Shown piece by piece: positions 25,706 to 35,133 of a DNA stretch of 64,000 nt. This DNA comes from Paraclostridium hominis (GTDB taxonomy: Bacteria; Bacillota; Clostridia; Peptostreptococcales; Peptostreptococcaceae). The translations under genes were made by a program, and so were the position numbers. The stretch spans positions 868,001-932,000 of the forward strand of contig NZ_JACRWD010000001.1 of assembly GCF_014306135.1 (NCBI RefSeq), given 5' to 3'. The notes beneath the pieces were generated by a model, which was given only the letters and a program-made list of their open reading frames with translations, was not told the DNA's origin and made no database searches. How positions within the stretch are numbered: position 1 is the stretch's first letter; each line of letters begins with the position of its first letter.

Positions 25706-27106
25706 ATGAAAAAGTTTATGGACCAAGATTTTATATTATCAAATGAAGTAGCTAAAATCTTATATCATAATAATGCTTCAAAAATGCCGATATTTGATTA
25801 CCACTGTCATTTGCCATCAATTGAAATAGCACAAGATAAAGAATATGAAAATGTAACTCAATTATGGTTATATCATGATCATTATAAGTGGAGAGCAATG
25901 AGAAGTTTTGGGATAGACGAAAAGTATATAACAGGGGATGCTAGTGATTTTGAAAAATTTTATGAATTTGCCAATATGATGCCGTACTTAATAGGAAATC
26001 CTATATATCATTGGACACATTTAGAACTTAAAAGATATTTCAATGTAGAAGAAACTTTAAGTGCAAAGACTGCAAAAGATATTTGGGAAAAATGTAATAA
26101 TGCTATAGTTAAAAATAATTTAACTGCAAGAAACTTAATACGTATGTCTAATGTAGTTTATATAGGAACTACAGATGATCCAATTGATGATTTAAGATAC
26201 CACAAAGAAATTAATAGTGATGATAGTTTTGAGTGTGAGGTAAGACCTACATTTAGACCAGATAAAGCATTAAAAATACAAAATGAAGATTTCTGTGATT
26301 ATATAAAGTTATTAGGGGAAACAGAAAATACAGAAATTAAAGACTATGATAAATTAATAGAAATATTAGAAAAAAGGTTAAATTACTTTGTAGAAAATGG
26401 CTGTAATATAACAGATCATAGTTTAGAAAGAGTTTATTTTAAACCTGCTAGCAAAGAAGAAGTCGAAAATATTTTTGTTAAAGTTTTAGCGAAAGAGAAA
26501 ATAAGTATAGAAGATGCTCAAAAATACACAACATTTACATTAATAGAATTAGGGAAAATGTATAGTGAAAGAAACATGGTAATGCAACTTCATATAGGGG
26601 CGCTTAGAAATAACAATACTAGAATGTTTAATGCTGTTGGAGTAGATGCAGGATTTGATAGTATTGACGATGGAGAAATCGCTTTCTCGTTATCGAGGTT
26701 ATTAGATAGCTTAGATGTAGAACACAAGTTACCAAAAACTATCCTTTATTGTTTAAATCCAAAAGATAATGAAGTATTAGGAACTATGATAGGAAATTTC
26801 CAAGGAGGACAAGTTGCAGGAAAAATTCAATTTGGATCTGGCTGGTGGTTTAACGACCAAAAAGATGGAATGGAAAGACAGCTTATAGCACTTTCACAAT
26901 TAGGTCTAGTTAGTAAGTTTGTAGGAATGCTTACAGATTCAAGAAGTTTCTTATCATTTACAAGACATGAATATTTCAGAAGGATTCTTTGTAATTATTT
27001 AGGAGAGTTAGTTGAAAATGGAGAGTATCCATATGATTTAGAAACATTAGGAAATATAGTAGAAGATATATGTTACAACAATGCTAAAAAATATTTTACA
27101 AAATAA
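25706..27106 (+). CDS. uxaC: Glucuronate isomerase
   Basis: A 466-residue uronate isomerase (amidohydrolase superfamily), turning D-glucuronate into D-fructuronate, the first step of this pathway. Markers: IFDYHCHLPSIEIAQ near the N-terminus, LWLYHDHYKWRAMR, RLSNVVYIGTTDDPIDDL-like segment (RMSNVVYIGTTDDP), MQLHIGALRNNNTRMF, and LTDSRSFLSFTRHEYFRRILC near the end. The length is normal. AGGAGAAAATT before the ATG. It comes after the inverted repeat and leads into the TRAP transporter genes. Confidence 0.96.
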   Translation: MKKFMDQDFILSNEVAKILYHNNASKMPIFDYHCHLPSIEIAQDKEYENVTQLWLYHDHYKWRAMRSFGIDEKYITGDASDFEKFYEFANMMPYLIGNPIYHWTHLELKRYFNVEETLSAKTAKDIWEKCNNAIVKNNLTARNLIRMSNVVYIGTTDDPIDDLRYHKEINSDDSFECEVRPTFRPDKALKIQNEDFCDYIKLLGETENTEIKDYDKLIEILEKRLNYFVENGCNITDHSLERVYFKPASKEEVENIFVKVLAKEKISIEDAQKYTTFTLIELGKMYSERNMVMQLHIGALRNNNTRMFNAVGVDAGFDSIDDGEIAFSLSRLLDSLDVEHKLPKTILYCLNPKDNEVLGTMIGNFQGGQVAGKIQFGSGWWFNDQKDGMERQLIALSQLGLVSKFVGMLTDSRSFLSFTRHEYFRRILCNYLGELVENGEYPYDLETLGNIVEDICYNNAKKYFTK

Positions 27107-27125
27107 TCCTAGGGGGAATTTAAAT

Positions 27126-28133
27126 ATGAATAAAAGGATTAAAGCGCTTTTACTTGTGGCTATAACTAGTTTATCAGTAGTTGGATGTAGTTCAAGTAAA
27201 GATAATGAAGCAAGAGTTATGAGAGTTGCTCACAACCAAGGTGAGGATCATCCAATACATCTAGCACTAAAAAAGTTTGAGGAAATTGTAGAAGATAAAA
27301 CTAATAATGAAATAGATATACAAGTATACCCAAATGAATTATTAGGTGGACAGCGTGAGTCAGTAGAGCTTACTCAAACAGGAGCTATAGATATAGCTGT
27401 TGGAAGTATAAGTTTGCTTGAAAGCTTTAACAAATCATATAGTGTATTTAACCTTCCATATTTATTTGACAGTAAAGAACACTACCATTCTGTAATGAAT
27501 GACGAAAATATAATGAACGATATATATGAATCAACTAGAGAATCTGGATTTGTTGGTCTTACATGGTTTGATGCAGGTTCAAGAAATATGTATACAACAG
27601 ATAAACCTATAATGAAGCCACAAGATTTAAAGGGTAAGAAAATAAGAGTTCAACAAAGTCAAACAAACATAAGAATGATGGAATTATTAGGTGGTTCTGC
27701 TACACCAATGAGTTTCGGAGAAGTTTATACTGCTCTTCAACAAAAGGTTATAGATGGAGCTGAAAATAATGAATTAGCACTTACTAATAATAAGCATGGA
27801 GAAGTTGCGAAACATTATTCATATAACCAACATGGTATGATTCCAGATATATTAATAATGAATGCTAAGCTATTAGAAAATTTAAGTGAAGAACATAGAA
27901 ATATAATATTAGATGCAGTTGATGAAATAAATAAATTTGAAGTTGATGCTTGGGAAGATAAAGTAAATGAAGCAGTAGAACAATCAAAAAAGATGGGAGT
28001 AAAATTTTACTATCCAGATATAGAACCATTTAAAGAAAAAGTTTTACCACTTCACAGAGAACTGACTGAAAAAGACAAAGAAGTTAAAGCTGTATACGAT
28101 AAGATACAAGCAAAAGCACCAAAAAGTAAATAA
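27126..28133 (+). CDS. TRAP transporter substrate-binding lipoprotein (DctP type)
   Basis: A 335-residue extracytoplasmic solute-binding protein. A lipoprotein signal ends at LSVVGC (Cys about residue 20). The fold markers are RVAHNQGEDHPIHLALKKFEEIV, YPNELLGGQRESVELTQTGAIDI, LKGKKIRVQQSQTN (the Arg that holds the acid carboxylate in DctP proteins), FGEVYTALQQKVIDGAENN and HGMIPDILIMN. The start is ATG 27126 after GGGGG; the frame upstream overlaps uxaC without a ribosome site. The operon context points to glucuronate or a related sugar acid as ligand. Confidence 0.92.
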   Translation: MNKRIKALLLVAITSLSVVGCSSSKDNEARVMRVAHNQGEDHPIHLALKKFEEIVEDKTNNEIDIQVYPNELLGGQRESVELTQTGAIDIAVGSISLLESFNKSYSVFNLPYLFDSKEHYHSVMNDENIMNDIYESTRESGFVGLTWFDAGSRNMYTTDKPIMKPQDLKGKKIRVQQSQTNIRMMELLGGSATPMSFGEVYTALQQKVIDGAENNELALTNNKHGEVAKHYSYNQHGMIPDILIMNAKLLENLSEEHRNIILDAVDEINKFEVDAWEDKVNEAVEQSKKMGVKFYYPDIEPFKEKVLPLHRELTEKDKEVKAVYDKIQAKAPKSK

Positions 28134-28155
28134 ATACTAGTAGGGAGGAACAAAG

Positions 28156-28665
28156 GTGAATAAATTCAGAAATATATTAAACAAAGTAATAGAAGTAATA
28201 TGTATTACACTACTAGCATTTATGGTAGTTTTAGGTACTTGGCAAATAATAACTCGTTATGTTTTAAATAATCCAAGTACAGTATCGGAAGATTTGCTAA
28301 TATATTCATTTGTATGGATGTCTTTACTAGGTTCAGCTTATGTATTTGGTAAAAAAGATCACATGACTATGGTGTTTTTTAGACAAAAACTTGAATCAAA
28401 AAGTCCTAAGGTAAAAATTATATTAAATGTAATTACAGAATTACTAGTAATGATATTTTCGGCATTCGTTTTAGTGCTAGGAGGATTCCAAATAAGTATG
28501 TTAGCTATGGGTCAAATATCACCAGCACTAGGAATATCTATGGGATATATATATTTATCACTTCCATTATCTGGAGTGATAACAATCATTTACAATATAT
28601 TAAACTTAATGGATTTAAAGCAAGAAATCGGTCAATCAAATAAAAAGAATGTAAATGTTATGTAG
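28156..28665 (+). CDS. TRAP transporter small permease (DctQ type)
   Basis: A 169-residue protein with four predicted helices (about 12-35, 47-65, 90-115, 130-150) and the DctQ-type segment GTWQIITRYVLNNPSTVSEDLLIYSFVWMSLLGSAY. The start is GTG after GGGAGGAACAAAG. It lies 22 bases after the binding-protein gene and 38 before the large permease gene, the normal P-Q-M order. Confidence 0.9.
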   Translation: MNKFRNILNKVIEVICITLLAFMVVLGTWQIITRYVLNNPSTVSEDLLIYSFVWMSLLGSAYVFGKKDHMTMVFFRQKLESKSPKVKIILNVITELLVMIFSAFVLVLGGFQISMLAMGQISPALGISMGYIYLSLPLSGVITIIYNILNLMDLKQEIGQSNKKNVNVM

Positions 28666-28703
28666 AAATTAAAAATAATAATTAATCCGAGGGAGATAAG
28701 ATT

Positions 28704-30011
28704 ATGGAATTAGCATTTCAAGCAGGTTCAGCTATAGCTATTGTGTTTCCTATACTACTTTTATTAGGAATACCAATATCTGTGACTATAGGTATAGCAT
28801 CTATATTTGGAATAATCACTACACTATCGTGGGATGTAGCAGTATTAACTGGGGCACAAAGAATATTTACGGGAATAGGTAGTTTTTCATTATTGGCAAT
28901 ACCATTTTTCGTATTAGCAGGAATAATAATGAATAATGGTGGTATTGCATTAAAATTAGTAAATTTCGCAAAAATATTAAGTGGTAAATTGCCAGGATCT
29001 TTAGCTCATACAAATGTAGTAGGAAATATGTTATTTGGAGCAGTAAGTGGTTCTTCAGTTGCAGCAGCGGCGGCAATCGGTGGAACAATGGCTCCACTTC
29101 AAGCTGAGGAAGGTTATGATAAAAACTATAGTGCAGCAGTTAATATAGCCTCTGCACCAACTGGGCTTTTAATTCCTCCAAGTAACTCACTTATAATATA
29201 TTCATTAGTAAGTGGAGGAACATCAGTAGCAGCACTGTTTATGGCTGGGTATATACCTGGTATATTATGGGGATTATCAGTAATTATAGTAGCATTTATA
29301 CTTGCTAAAAAGTATAAGTATTCAAATAAATATAATATAAGCTTTAAGGAAGCTATGAAAGTATTTATAGAGGCACTTCCTAGTTTAGCTTTAATATTTA
29401 TAATAATAGGTGGTATAGTAGGTGGAATATTCACAGCTACAGAAGGAGCAGCTGTTGCAGTTGTATATTCTTTCGTATTATCATTCTTTTTTTATAAATC
29501 TATAAAAGTAAAAGATATTCCAAGAATATTATTAGAAACAGTTGAAATGACAGGTATAATAGTATTCTTAATAGGTGTATCATCAATAATGTCTTGGGTT
29601 ATGGCATTTACAAATATTCCAAGTGCAATAACAGAATTATTATTAGGAATATCTTCAAGTCCAGTTGTAATATTACTAATAATGAATTTAATATTATTAA
29701 TAGTTGGTACATTTATGGACTTAACTCCAGCAATATTAATATTTACACCAATATTTTTACCAATAGCTAAAAACTTTGGAATGGATCCTATCCAATTTGG
29801 TATAATGCTTATATTTAACTTATGTATAGGTAATATAACACCGCCAGTTGGAAATACACTATTTATTGGATGTAAAGTAGGTAAAACAAAAATAGAAGAA
29901 GTAATAAAACACTTATTACCATTTTATATAGGTATATTGGTTGTACTTATATTAGTAACATTTATACCAGAAATAAGTTTATTTATACCTAAACTTATGG
30001 GAATGATTTAG
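28704..30011 (+). CDS. TRAP transporter large permease (DctM type)
   Basis: A 435-residue polytopic protein with about 12 hydrophobic segments. DctM family motifs: LLLGIPISVTIGIASI, IPFFVLAGIIMNNGGIALKLV, GAVSGSSVAAAAAIGGTMAP, APTGLLIPPSNSLIIYSLVSGG, MDLTPAILIFTPIFLPIA and NLCIGNITPPVGNTLF. It completes the sodium-coupled TRAP transporter and is the last gene of the glucuronate operon, followed by a terminator. Confidence 0.94.
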   Translation: MELAFQAGSAIAIVFPILLLLGIPISVTIGIASIFGIITTLSWDVAVLTGAQRIFTGIGSFSLLAIPFFVLAGIIMNNGGIALKLVNFAKILSGKLPGSLAHTNVVGNMLFGAVSGSSVAAAAAIGGTMAPLQAEEGYDKNYSAAVNIASAPTGLLIPPSNSLIIYSLVSGGTSVAALFMAGYIPGILWGLSVIIVAFILAKKYKYSNKYNISFKEAMKVFIEALPSLALIFIIIGGIVGGIFTATEGAAVAVVYSFVLSFFFYKSIKVKDIPRILLETVEMTGIIVFLIGVSSIMSWVMAFTNIPSAITELLLGISSSPVVILLIMNLILLIVGTFMDLTPAILIFTPIFLPIAKNFGMDPIQFGIMLIFNLCIGNITPPVGNTLFIGCKVGKTKIEEVIKHLLPFYIGILVVLILVTFIPEISLFIPKLMGMI

Positions 30012-30032
30012 TATAAAAAAACTTAATAATAT

Positions 30033-30071
30033 AAAAAAGAGATATTGGATAATTAGTCTAATATCTCTTTT
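30033..30071 (+). terminator. Terminator of the glucuronate/TRAP operon (repeat copy A)
   Basis: AGAGATATT and AATATCTCT arms with a T-tail. The block from AAAAAAGAGATATTGG through TCTAATATCTCTTTT (39 bases) recurs without visible change at 36222-36260, after the second sugar-acid operon. Confidence 0.88.
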
Positions 30072-30155
30072 ATTATGACCACAAGCAACTGTTACTTGAA
30101 GTAATAATGATTCAGATTCAAATGGTGGACGAAAAGTTGGTCTTGTATATTTCAT
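30069..30155 (-). pseudogene. Relic of the 5' end of a radical SAM gene
   Basis: On the minus strand, a good ribosome site (AGGAGTGAATTTTC) precedes an ATG and 29 codons reading MKYTRPTFRPPFESESLL then LQVTVACGHNK. This is the characteristic start of a radical SAM protein family whose next residues would be CxFC of the CxxxCxxC cluster motif. The homology stops before the second cysteine and runs straight into the terminator of the TRAP operon. The remaining 3' part is absent. The rest of 30012-30428 is AT-rich and shows no other gene. Confidence 0.75.
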
Positions 30156-30428
30156 GAAAATTCACTCCTAATTTCTTAATATATTAATCTATATATATTT
30201 TACTATAAAAAAAATATATAGTAGTACACACTTTAGGTAAGTAAGAAGTTCAAAATGAAATAGATAGGATGTATTTAAAGTTTATTATGAAGTTAGTTTA
30301 TAATTATTTATTTTTACACAATATTGAACATATATAACTTCATATGCTAATCTATATAAGAGAATAATTGTAAAATAATATAAAAAGTTATAAATAAAAT
30401 ACATATCCAAAAACAAGAGGAGTAAAAC

Positions 30429-31124
30429 ATGAAGGAAGAAATAACAAAACCATTAGGCGAAGTAACTTCAGAAAAAATAATAAAGTTAATAGTAGACCAC
30501 AACCTAAAAATAGGAGACAAATTACCCAACGAATATGAACTAGCAGATAAATTAGGTGTAGGTAGAAGTACAATAAGAGAAGCAATAAAAGCACTAGTAT
30601 CAAGAAATATACTAGAAATAAAAAGAGGTTCGGGAACATTTATAAGATGTGGGGTAGCAGATGATCCATTAGGATTAATATTTGTAAAAGACAAACTAAA
30701 ACTAGCGGTTGACTTACTAGAAATAAGATTTATGATAGAGCCTAAAATAGCAAGTTTAGCAGCTATAAACGCAACTAAAGAAGATATAGAAGAAATGTCA
30801 AAACTATGTGATGAAGTAGAAGAACTTATATTAAATGGCATACCACATATGGAAAAAGATATAGAATTTCATACAGCAATAGCTAGAAGTAGCAAAAACT
30901 TAGTAACAACAAACTTAGTTCCAATAATAAATAAATCCATATCAGTATTTATAGACATTACAAATACACAACTAAAAAATGAAACAATAGAAACGCATAG
31001 AGAAATTTTAAATGCAATAAAAAACAAGAATGCAAATGAAGCACATGATGCTATGTTACTTCACTTAGCATACAACCGTAGAAATATAAACAGGATAGTA
31101 GCTGAAAACAAATTAAATAAATAA
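30429..31124 (+). CDS. FadR-type GntR regulator
   Basis: A 231-residue regulator. The winged helix has the GntR signature (IGDKLPNEYELADKLGVGRSTIREAIKALVSRNILEIKRG split, about 32-72). The C-terminal FCD domain contains candidate metal ligands (DIEFHTAIARSS, THREILNAI, MLLHLAYN). AAGAGGAG precedes the ATG. It sits just before the dehydratase/GntP operon and most likely represses it through the paired sites at 31248-31296. It is only distantly similar to the regulator at 21195. Confidence 0.88.
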   Translation: MKEEITKPLGEVTSEKIIKLIVDHNLKIGDKLPNEYELADKLGVGRSTIREAIKALVSRNILEIKRGSGTFIRCGVADDPLGLIFVKDKLKLAVDLLEIRFMIEPKIASLAAINATKEDIEEMSKLCDEVEELILNGIPHMEKDIEFHTAIARSSKNLVTTNLVPIINKSISVFIDITNTQLKNETIETHREILNAIKNKNANEAHDAMLLHLAYNRRNINRIVAENKLNK

Positions 31125-31126
31125 AA

Positions 31127-31165
31127 CAAAAATACATCTGATTAATCGGATGTATTTTTGTTTTT
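31127..31165 (+). terminator. Terminator after the FadR-type gene
   Basis: CAAAAATACATC pairs with GATGTATTTTTG, with a following T-run. The ATACATC core resembles the operator half-site downstream, perhaps by chance. Confidence 0.85.
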
Positions 31166-31240
31166 GTATCTAATGATATGTCGATTAAAACTGCTTGAAT
31201 AGCTTAGGAAAAAGTTTTTTATGGAAAAATAGATAAAATA

Positions 31241-31269
31241 TTGTAAAAATACATCAGACGTGTTAATAT
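31241..31269 (+). promoter_or_regulatory. Putative promoter of the dehydratase/GntP operon
   Basis: TTGTAA (31241-31246) and TAATAT (31264-31269) are spaced by 17 bases. The spacer contains the first operator half and the second lies just downstream of the -10. Confidence 0.55.
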
Positions 31270-31296
31270 TAAGAAAAGAAAGACGTCTGACGTATT
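31248..31296. promoter_or_regulatory. Paired inverted operator sites
   Basis: AATACATCAGACGT (31248-31261) and, on the other strand, AATACGTCAGACGT (31296-31283) are identical at 13 of 14 positions and face each other across the putative -10. Two inverted sites around a promoter are the pattern expected for cooperative repression by the neighbouring FadR-type dimer. Confidence 0.65.
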
Positions 31297-31323
31297 ATAA
31301 AAAATCAATAAGGAGAGTAAGAT

Positions 31324-33039
31324 ATGATTAGTCAAGAAGTTAGAAAAATAGCTCCTGAAATGGATCCTTTAAGAAGAGGTATGGGATGGAGTGTGGATGA
31401 TTTATCTAAACCACAAATAATAATTGAAAGTACTTTTGGAGATAGCCATCCAGGAAGTGCGCACCTTGATATATTTGTAAATCAAGCTATTAAAGGTGTT
31501 AATGAACTTGGGGGAAAAGGTTCTCGATTTTATGCAACTGATATATGTGATGGTCAAGCACAAGGCCATGATGGAATAAATTATTCTTTAGTATCAAGGG
31601 ATATACTAGCAGCTTTAATAGAAATACATGCAAATGCAACGCCTTTTGATGCTGGAGTATTTATATCAAGCTGTGATAAGGGAGTTCCGTCTCATTTAAT
31701 GGCAATAGGTAGAGTAAATATTCCATCAATAGTTGTTACTGGTGGAGTTATGGAAGCTGGGCCTAATTTACTTACATTAGAGCAAATAGGAATGTATAGC
31801 GCTATGTATCAAAGGGGAGAAATAACAGAAGATGAGTTAACATATTACAAGCATAATGCATGTCCTTCATGTGGTGCATGTTCATTTATGGGAACGGCTT
31901 CAACAATGCAAGTTATGGCAGAAGCATTAGGATTAATGTTACCAGGAAGTTCTTTAATGCCAGCAACATGCAAAGATTTAGAGGATGTAGCTAAAGAAGC
32001 AGGACGTTATGCTGTGAAGTTAGCTAAGTTAAATTTAAAGCCAAGAGATATAGTAACTTATAAATCTTTTGAAAACGCTATTATGATTCATGCAGCAATT
32101 TCAGGTTCAAGTAATTCATTATTACACATACCAGCAATTGCACGTGAATTTGGAATAGAACTTGATGCAAATGAATTTGATAAAATACATAGAAATATAC
32201 CGTATCTACTAGACATCAGACCTGCTGGAAAATGGCCAGCAGAGTACTTCTACTATGCTGGCGGAGTTCCTGCAATAATGGAAGAAATAAAAGATTATTT
32301 ACATTTAGATGTTATGACAGTTACAGGAAAAACATTAGGTGAAAACTTAGAAGATTTAAAAACAAATGGGTATTATGAAAAGTGTGATGAGTATTTAAGT
32401 AAAGTTGGATTAAAAAGAGAAGACGTAATACGTAAAAATACAAATCCAATAGGTGACAATGGTGCAATAGCTATACTTGGAGGTAATCTAGCACCGAAAG
32501 GAGCTGTTGTTAAGCACTCTGCAGTTCCAAAAGAAATGCACAAAGCTATATTAAAAGCTAGACCATTTGATAGTGAAGAAGAAGCTATAAATGCAATATT
32601 AACAAAAGCTATAAAGCCAGGTGATGCAGTTATCATAAGATATGAAGGACCAAAGGGAAGTGGAATGCCTGAAATGTTTTATACAACAGAAGCTATATCA
32701 TCAGATGAAGAATTATCAGCAAGTATAGCATTATTAACAGATGGAAGATTCTCTGGGGCGTCTAAAGGGCCTGCAATAGGGCATATATCACCAGAAGCTG
32801 CAGTAGGGGGACCAATAGCTTTAGTTTGTGAAAATGATTTAATAGAAATTGATATAGAAAGTAGAAAATTACAGGTTATAGGAATTAATGGTAAAAAATG
32901 TAGCTTAGACGAAGTTGAAAAAGTATTTGAAGAACGTAGAAAAAATTGGGTTCCTAAAGAGGAAAAATACAAATCAGGAATACTAAGTATATACTCTAAG
33001 AATGCAGTTGATCCAATGCTAGGTGGATATATGAAATAA
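31324..33039 (+). CDS. IlvD/Edd-family sugar-acid dehydratase
   Basis: A 571-residue iron-sulfur dehydratase. Cluster cysteines lie in DICDGQAQGHDG, ISSCDKGVPSHL and ACPSCGACSFMGTAST; the C-terminal LTDGRFSGASKGPAIGHISPEA motif is typical. The N-terminus (MDPLRRGMGWSVDDLSKPQI then FGDSHPGSAHLD) resembles aldonate dehydratases rather than biosynthetic IlvD. Neighbours (GntP permease, KDPG aldolase, KDG kinase, GntR regulator) support conversion of gluconate or a close aldonate to 2-keto-3-deoxygluconate, as in the clostridial semi-phosphorylative Entner-Doudoroff route. Exact substrate is inferred. AAGGAGAG precedes the ATG. Confidence 0.88.
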   Translation: MISQEVRKIAPEMDPLRRGMGWSVDDLSKPQIIIESTFGDSHPGSAHLDIFVNQAIKGVNELGGKGSRFYATDICDGQAQGHDGINYSLVSRDILAALIEIHANATPFDAGVFISSCDKGVPSHLMAIGRVNIPSIVVTGGVMEAGPNLLTLEQIGMYSAMYQRGEITEDELTYYKHNACPSCGACSFMGTASTMQVMAEALGLMLPGSSLMPATCKDLEDVAKEAGRYAVKLAKLNLKPRDIVTYKSFENAIMIHAAISGSSNSLLHIPAIAREFGIELDANEFDKIHRNIPYLLDIRPAGKWPAEYFYYAGGVPAIMEEIKDYLHLDVMTVTGKTLGENLEDLKTNGYYEKCDEYLSKVGLKREDVIRKNTNPIGDNGAIAILGGNLAPKGAVVKHSAVPKEMHKAILKARPFDSEEEAINAILTKAIKPGDAVIIRYEGPKGSGMPEMFYTTEAISSDEELSASIALLTDGRFSGASKGPAIGHISPEAAVGGPIALVCENDLIEIDIESRKLQVIGINGKKCSLDEVEKVFEERRKNWVPKEEKYKSGILSIYSKNAVDPMLGGYMK

Positions 33040-33070
33040 TTAAAAATCAATTATAAAATGGGGGAAAAAT

Positions 33071-34444
33071 ATGTTAACGGGACCATTATTAATAGGTGTA
33101 TTTTTATTAGCAATCGCTATATTATTAGTTTCAATAATAAAGTTTAGACTTAATGCATTTATAGCATTATTAATAACATCATTAGTAACATCTATTTTAG
33201 TTGGAATGCCAATAGGAGATATAGCCTCTACTATCTCAGGTGGATTTGGTTCTACATTAAGTGGAATTGGTATAGTAACTGGATTAGGTGTAATGTTAGG
33301 AAAGTTCATGTTTGAATGTGGAGCAATAGAAACTATATCTAATGCAATACTTAAAAAGTTTGGTGAGAAAAATAGTCCAGCAGCAATAGCTATATCAGGA
33401 TTTTTAACTGGGATACCAGTATTTGGGGATGTAGTATATATAATGTTTGCGCCTATGTTAAGAGTGTTATCTAGAAAAACTAATATATCAATGGTAACAT
33501 TCGCATGTGCAATATCAGTAGCAACAACTTGTACATATTCATTAGTAATACCTACACCAGCACCACTTGTTGTTTCAGAAAGTTTAGGAGTAGATGTAGG
33601 AATATTCTTTGTATATGCAATTTTAACAGCTTTTGTAGCAACACTTACAGGTGGAATATTATATGGGAAGTTTTTAGATAAGCAAGATAAGAAAAATGGG
33701 CATTTCTATACTTTTGAAGATATAGAAGAAGTAGAAGATGAATTAGAAGCGACAAAAGAAACTAGAGCTATGCCATCTTTTATGAAGTCTTTATCAATCT
33801 TATTAGTTCCAATAATGCTTATACTTTTAGGGAGTTTTATACCTTTAGTATTGGGGGATGACAATTCGGTAGTACCTTTGTTTAAGTTCTTGGGAGATAA
33901 AAATGTTGCAATGCTAATAGGTGTTATATATGCAGCGCTTATATCAAAACCTTATATAACTAAAAGTGTATCTGATATTATGAATGACGCAGCTGACCAA
34001 ATTGGTCTTATATTACTAATAACTGGAGCAGGGGGAGCTTTCGGAAAAGTTTTACAGGCAACAGGAATAGCAGATTATATAGCTGGTTCATTATCTCAAT
34101 TTAGTATACCAATATTACTGCTTTGTTTCTTAATATCACAAATTATACGTTGTGCACAAGGGTCAACAACAGTTGCACTTATGACAACAGCATCTATACT
34201 AGGTGGAACAATAGCAGCAAGTTCTGTATCTCCTGTATTATGTGCAATAGCAATATGTGCAGGCGGAATAGGGTTATCACTTCCAAATGATTCGGGATTC
34301 TGGGCTATAAGTAGATTCTTTAAAATATCAGTTCAAGACACTATAAGAGGTTGGACAATAGGTGGATTTATAGCAGGTTTATCAGCACTTGCATTTATAT
34401 CTATACTATCTTTATTCCAAAACTTTTTACCAGGTCTTATGTAA
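33071..34444 (+). CDS. GntP-family gluconate-type permease
   Basis: A 457-residue polytopic transporter with about 12 hydrophobic segments. GntP-like features: GPLLIGVFLLAIAILLVSIIKF at the start, GGFGSTLSGIGIVTGLGVMLG, SGFLTGIPVFGDVVYIMFAPML, and CAQGSTTVALMTTASI with LPNDSGFWAISRFF near the end. Probably an H+ symporter for gluconate or a related aldonate. GGGGGAAAAAT before the ATG, 31 bases after the dehydratase gene. Confidence 0.92.
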   Translation: MLTGPLLIGVFLLAIAILLVSIIKFRLNAFIALLITSLVTSILVGMPIGDIASTISGGFGSTLSGIGIVTGLGVMLGKFMFECGAIETISNAILKKFGEKNSPAAIAISGFLTGIPVFGDVVYIMFAPMLRVLSRKTNISMVTFACAISVATTCTYSLVIPTPAPLVVSESLGVDVGIFFVYAILTAFVATLTGGILYGKFLDKQDKKNGHFYTFEDIEEVEDELEATKETRAMPSFMKSLSILLVPIMLILLGSFIPLVLGDDNSVVPLFKFLGDKNVAMLIGVIYAALISKPYITKSVSDIMNDAADQIGLILLITGAGGAFGKVLQATGIADYIAGSLSQFSIPILLLCFLISQIIRCAQGSTTVALMTTASILGGTIAASSVSPVLCAIAICAGGIGLSLPNDSGFWAISRFFKISVQDTIRGWTIGGFIAGLSALAFISILSLFQNFLPGLM

Positions 34445-34484
34445 TTAGTTTTTAAATATATAAGTTTAATCGGAGGAATTTATT

Positions 34485-35129
34485 ATGAAGAAGATGAAGG
34501 TTTTAAAAGCACTACAAGCGTGTGGAGTAGTTGCTGTTGTTCGTGGAAATACAAAAGAAACAGGAATAAACATTGCAAAAGCTTGTATAAAAGGAAATGT
34601 AAAAGCAATAGAAGTAACTTATACTAATAAATTTGCAAATGAAATAATACGTGAATTAAGTGAAGAATTTAAAACTCAAGATGATGTAGTAATAGGAGCA
34701 GGAACAGTACTAGATCCTGAAACTGCAAGACTTGCTATATTACAAGGAGCTGAATATATAGTATCACCATCATTTAATTTAGAAACTGCTGCTTTATGTA
34801 ATAGATATAAAGTAGCTTATATACCAGGAGTTATGACTATAAATGAAATAGTTTCAGCACATGAAAGTGGAGTTGATGTTATAAAATTATTCCCAGGAAG
34901 TGCATTTGGACCAAGCTATATAAAAGCTATAAAAGGACCTCTTCCATATGCAAATGTAATGGTAACTGGAGGGGTTAACATAGACAACTTAGATACATGG
35001 ATAAATGCTGGAGCTGATTTAGTAGGAATAGGTGGAGAGTTAAATTCTATCGGAGAAGAAGGTAAATTTGATGAGATAACATCAATATGCAAAAAGTATA
35101 TAGAAAAAATAAACAAAGTAAGAGGATAA
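34485..35129 (+). CDS. eda: KDPG/KHG aldolase, second copy
   Basis: A 214-residue class I aldolase, with the base Glu in AIEVTYTNK, the Schiff-base Lys in VIKLFPGSAFGPSYIKAIKGP and the phosphate site MVTGGVNIDN. The order and motifs match the copy at 22916 but the two are clearly diverged. GGAGGAATTTATT precedes the ATG. It lies four bases before the kinase gene, the same aldolase-kinase order as in the glucuronate operon. Confidence 0.93.
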   Translation: MKKMKVLKALQACGVVAVVRGNTKETGINIAKACIKGNVKAIEVTYTNKFANEIIRELSEEFKTQDDVVIGAGTVLDPETARLAILQGAEYIVSPSFNLETAALCNRYKVAYIPGVMTINEIVSAHESGVDVIKLFPGSAFGPSYIKAIKGPLPYANVMVTGGVNIDNLDTWINAGADLVGIGGELNSIGEEGKFDEITSICKKYIEKINKVRG

Positions 35130-35133
35130 TAAA

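Noticed and set aside
31324..33039. Biosynthetic IlvD (valine/isoleucine pathway)
   Set aside because: The N-terminal sequence and all neighbours are of the sugar-acid type; no other branched-chain amino-acid gene is present.
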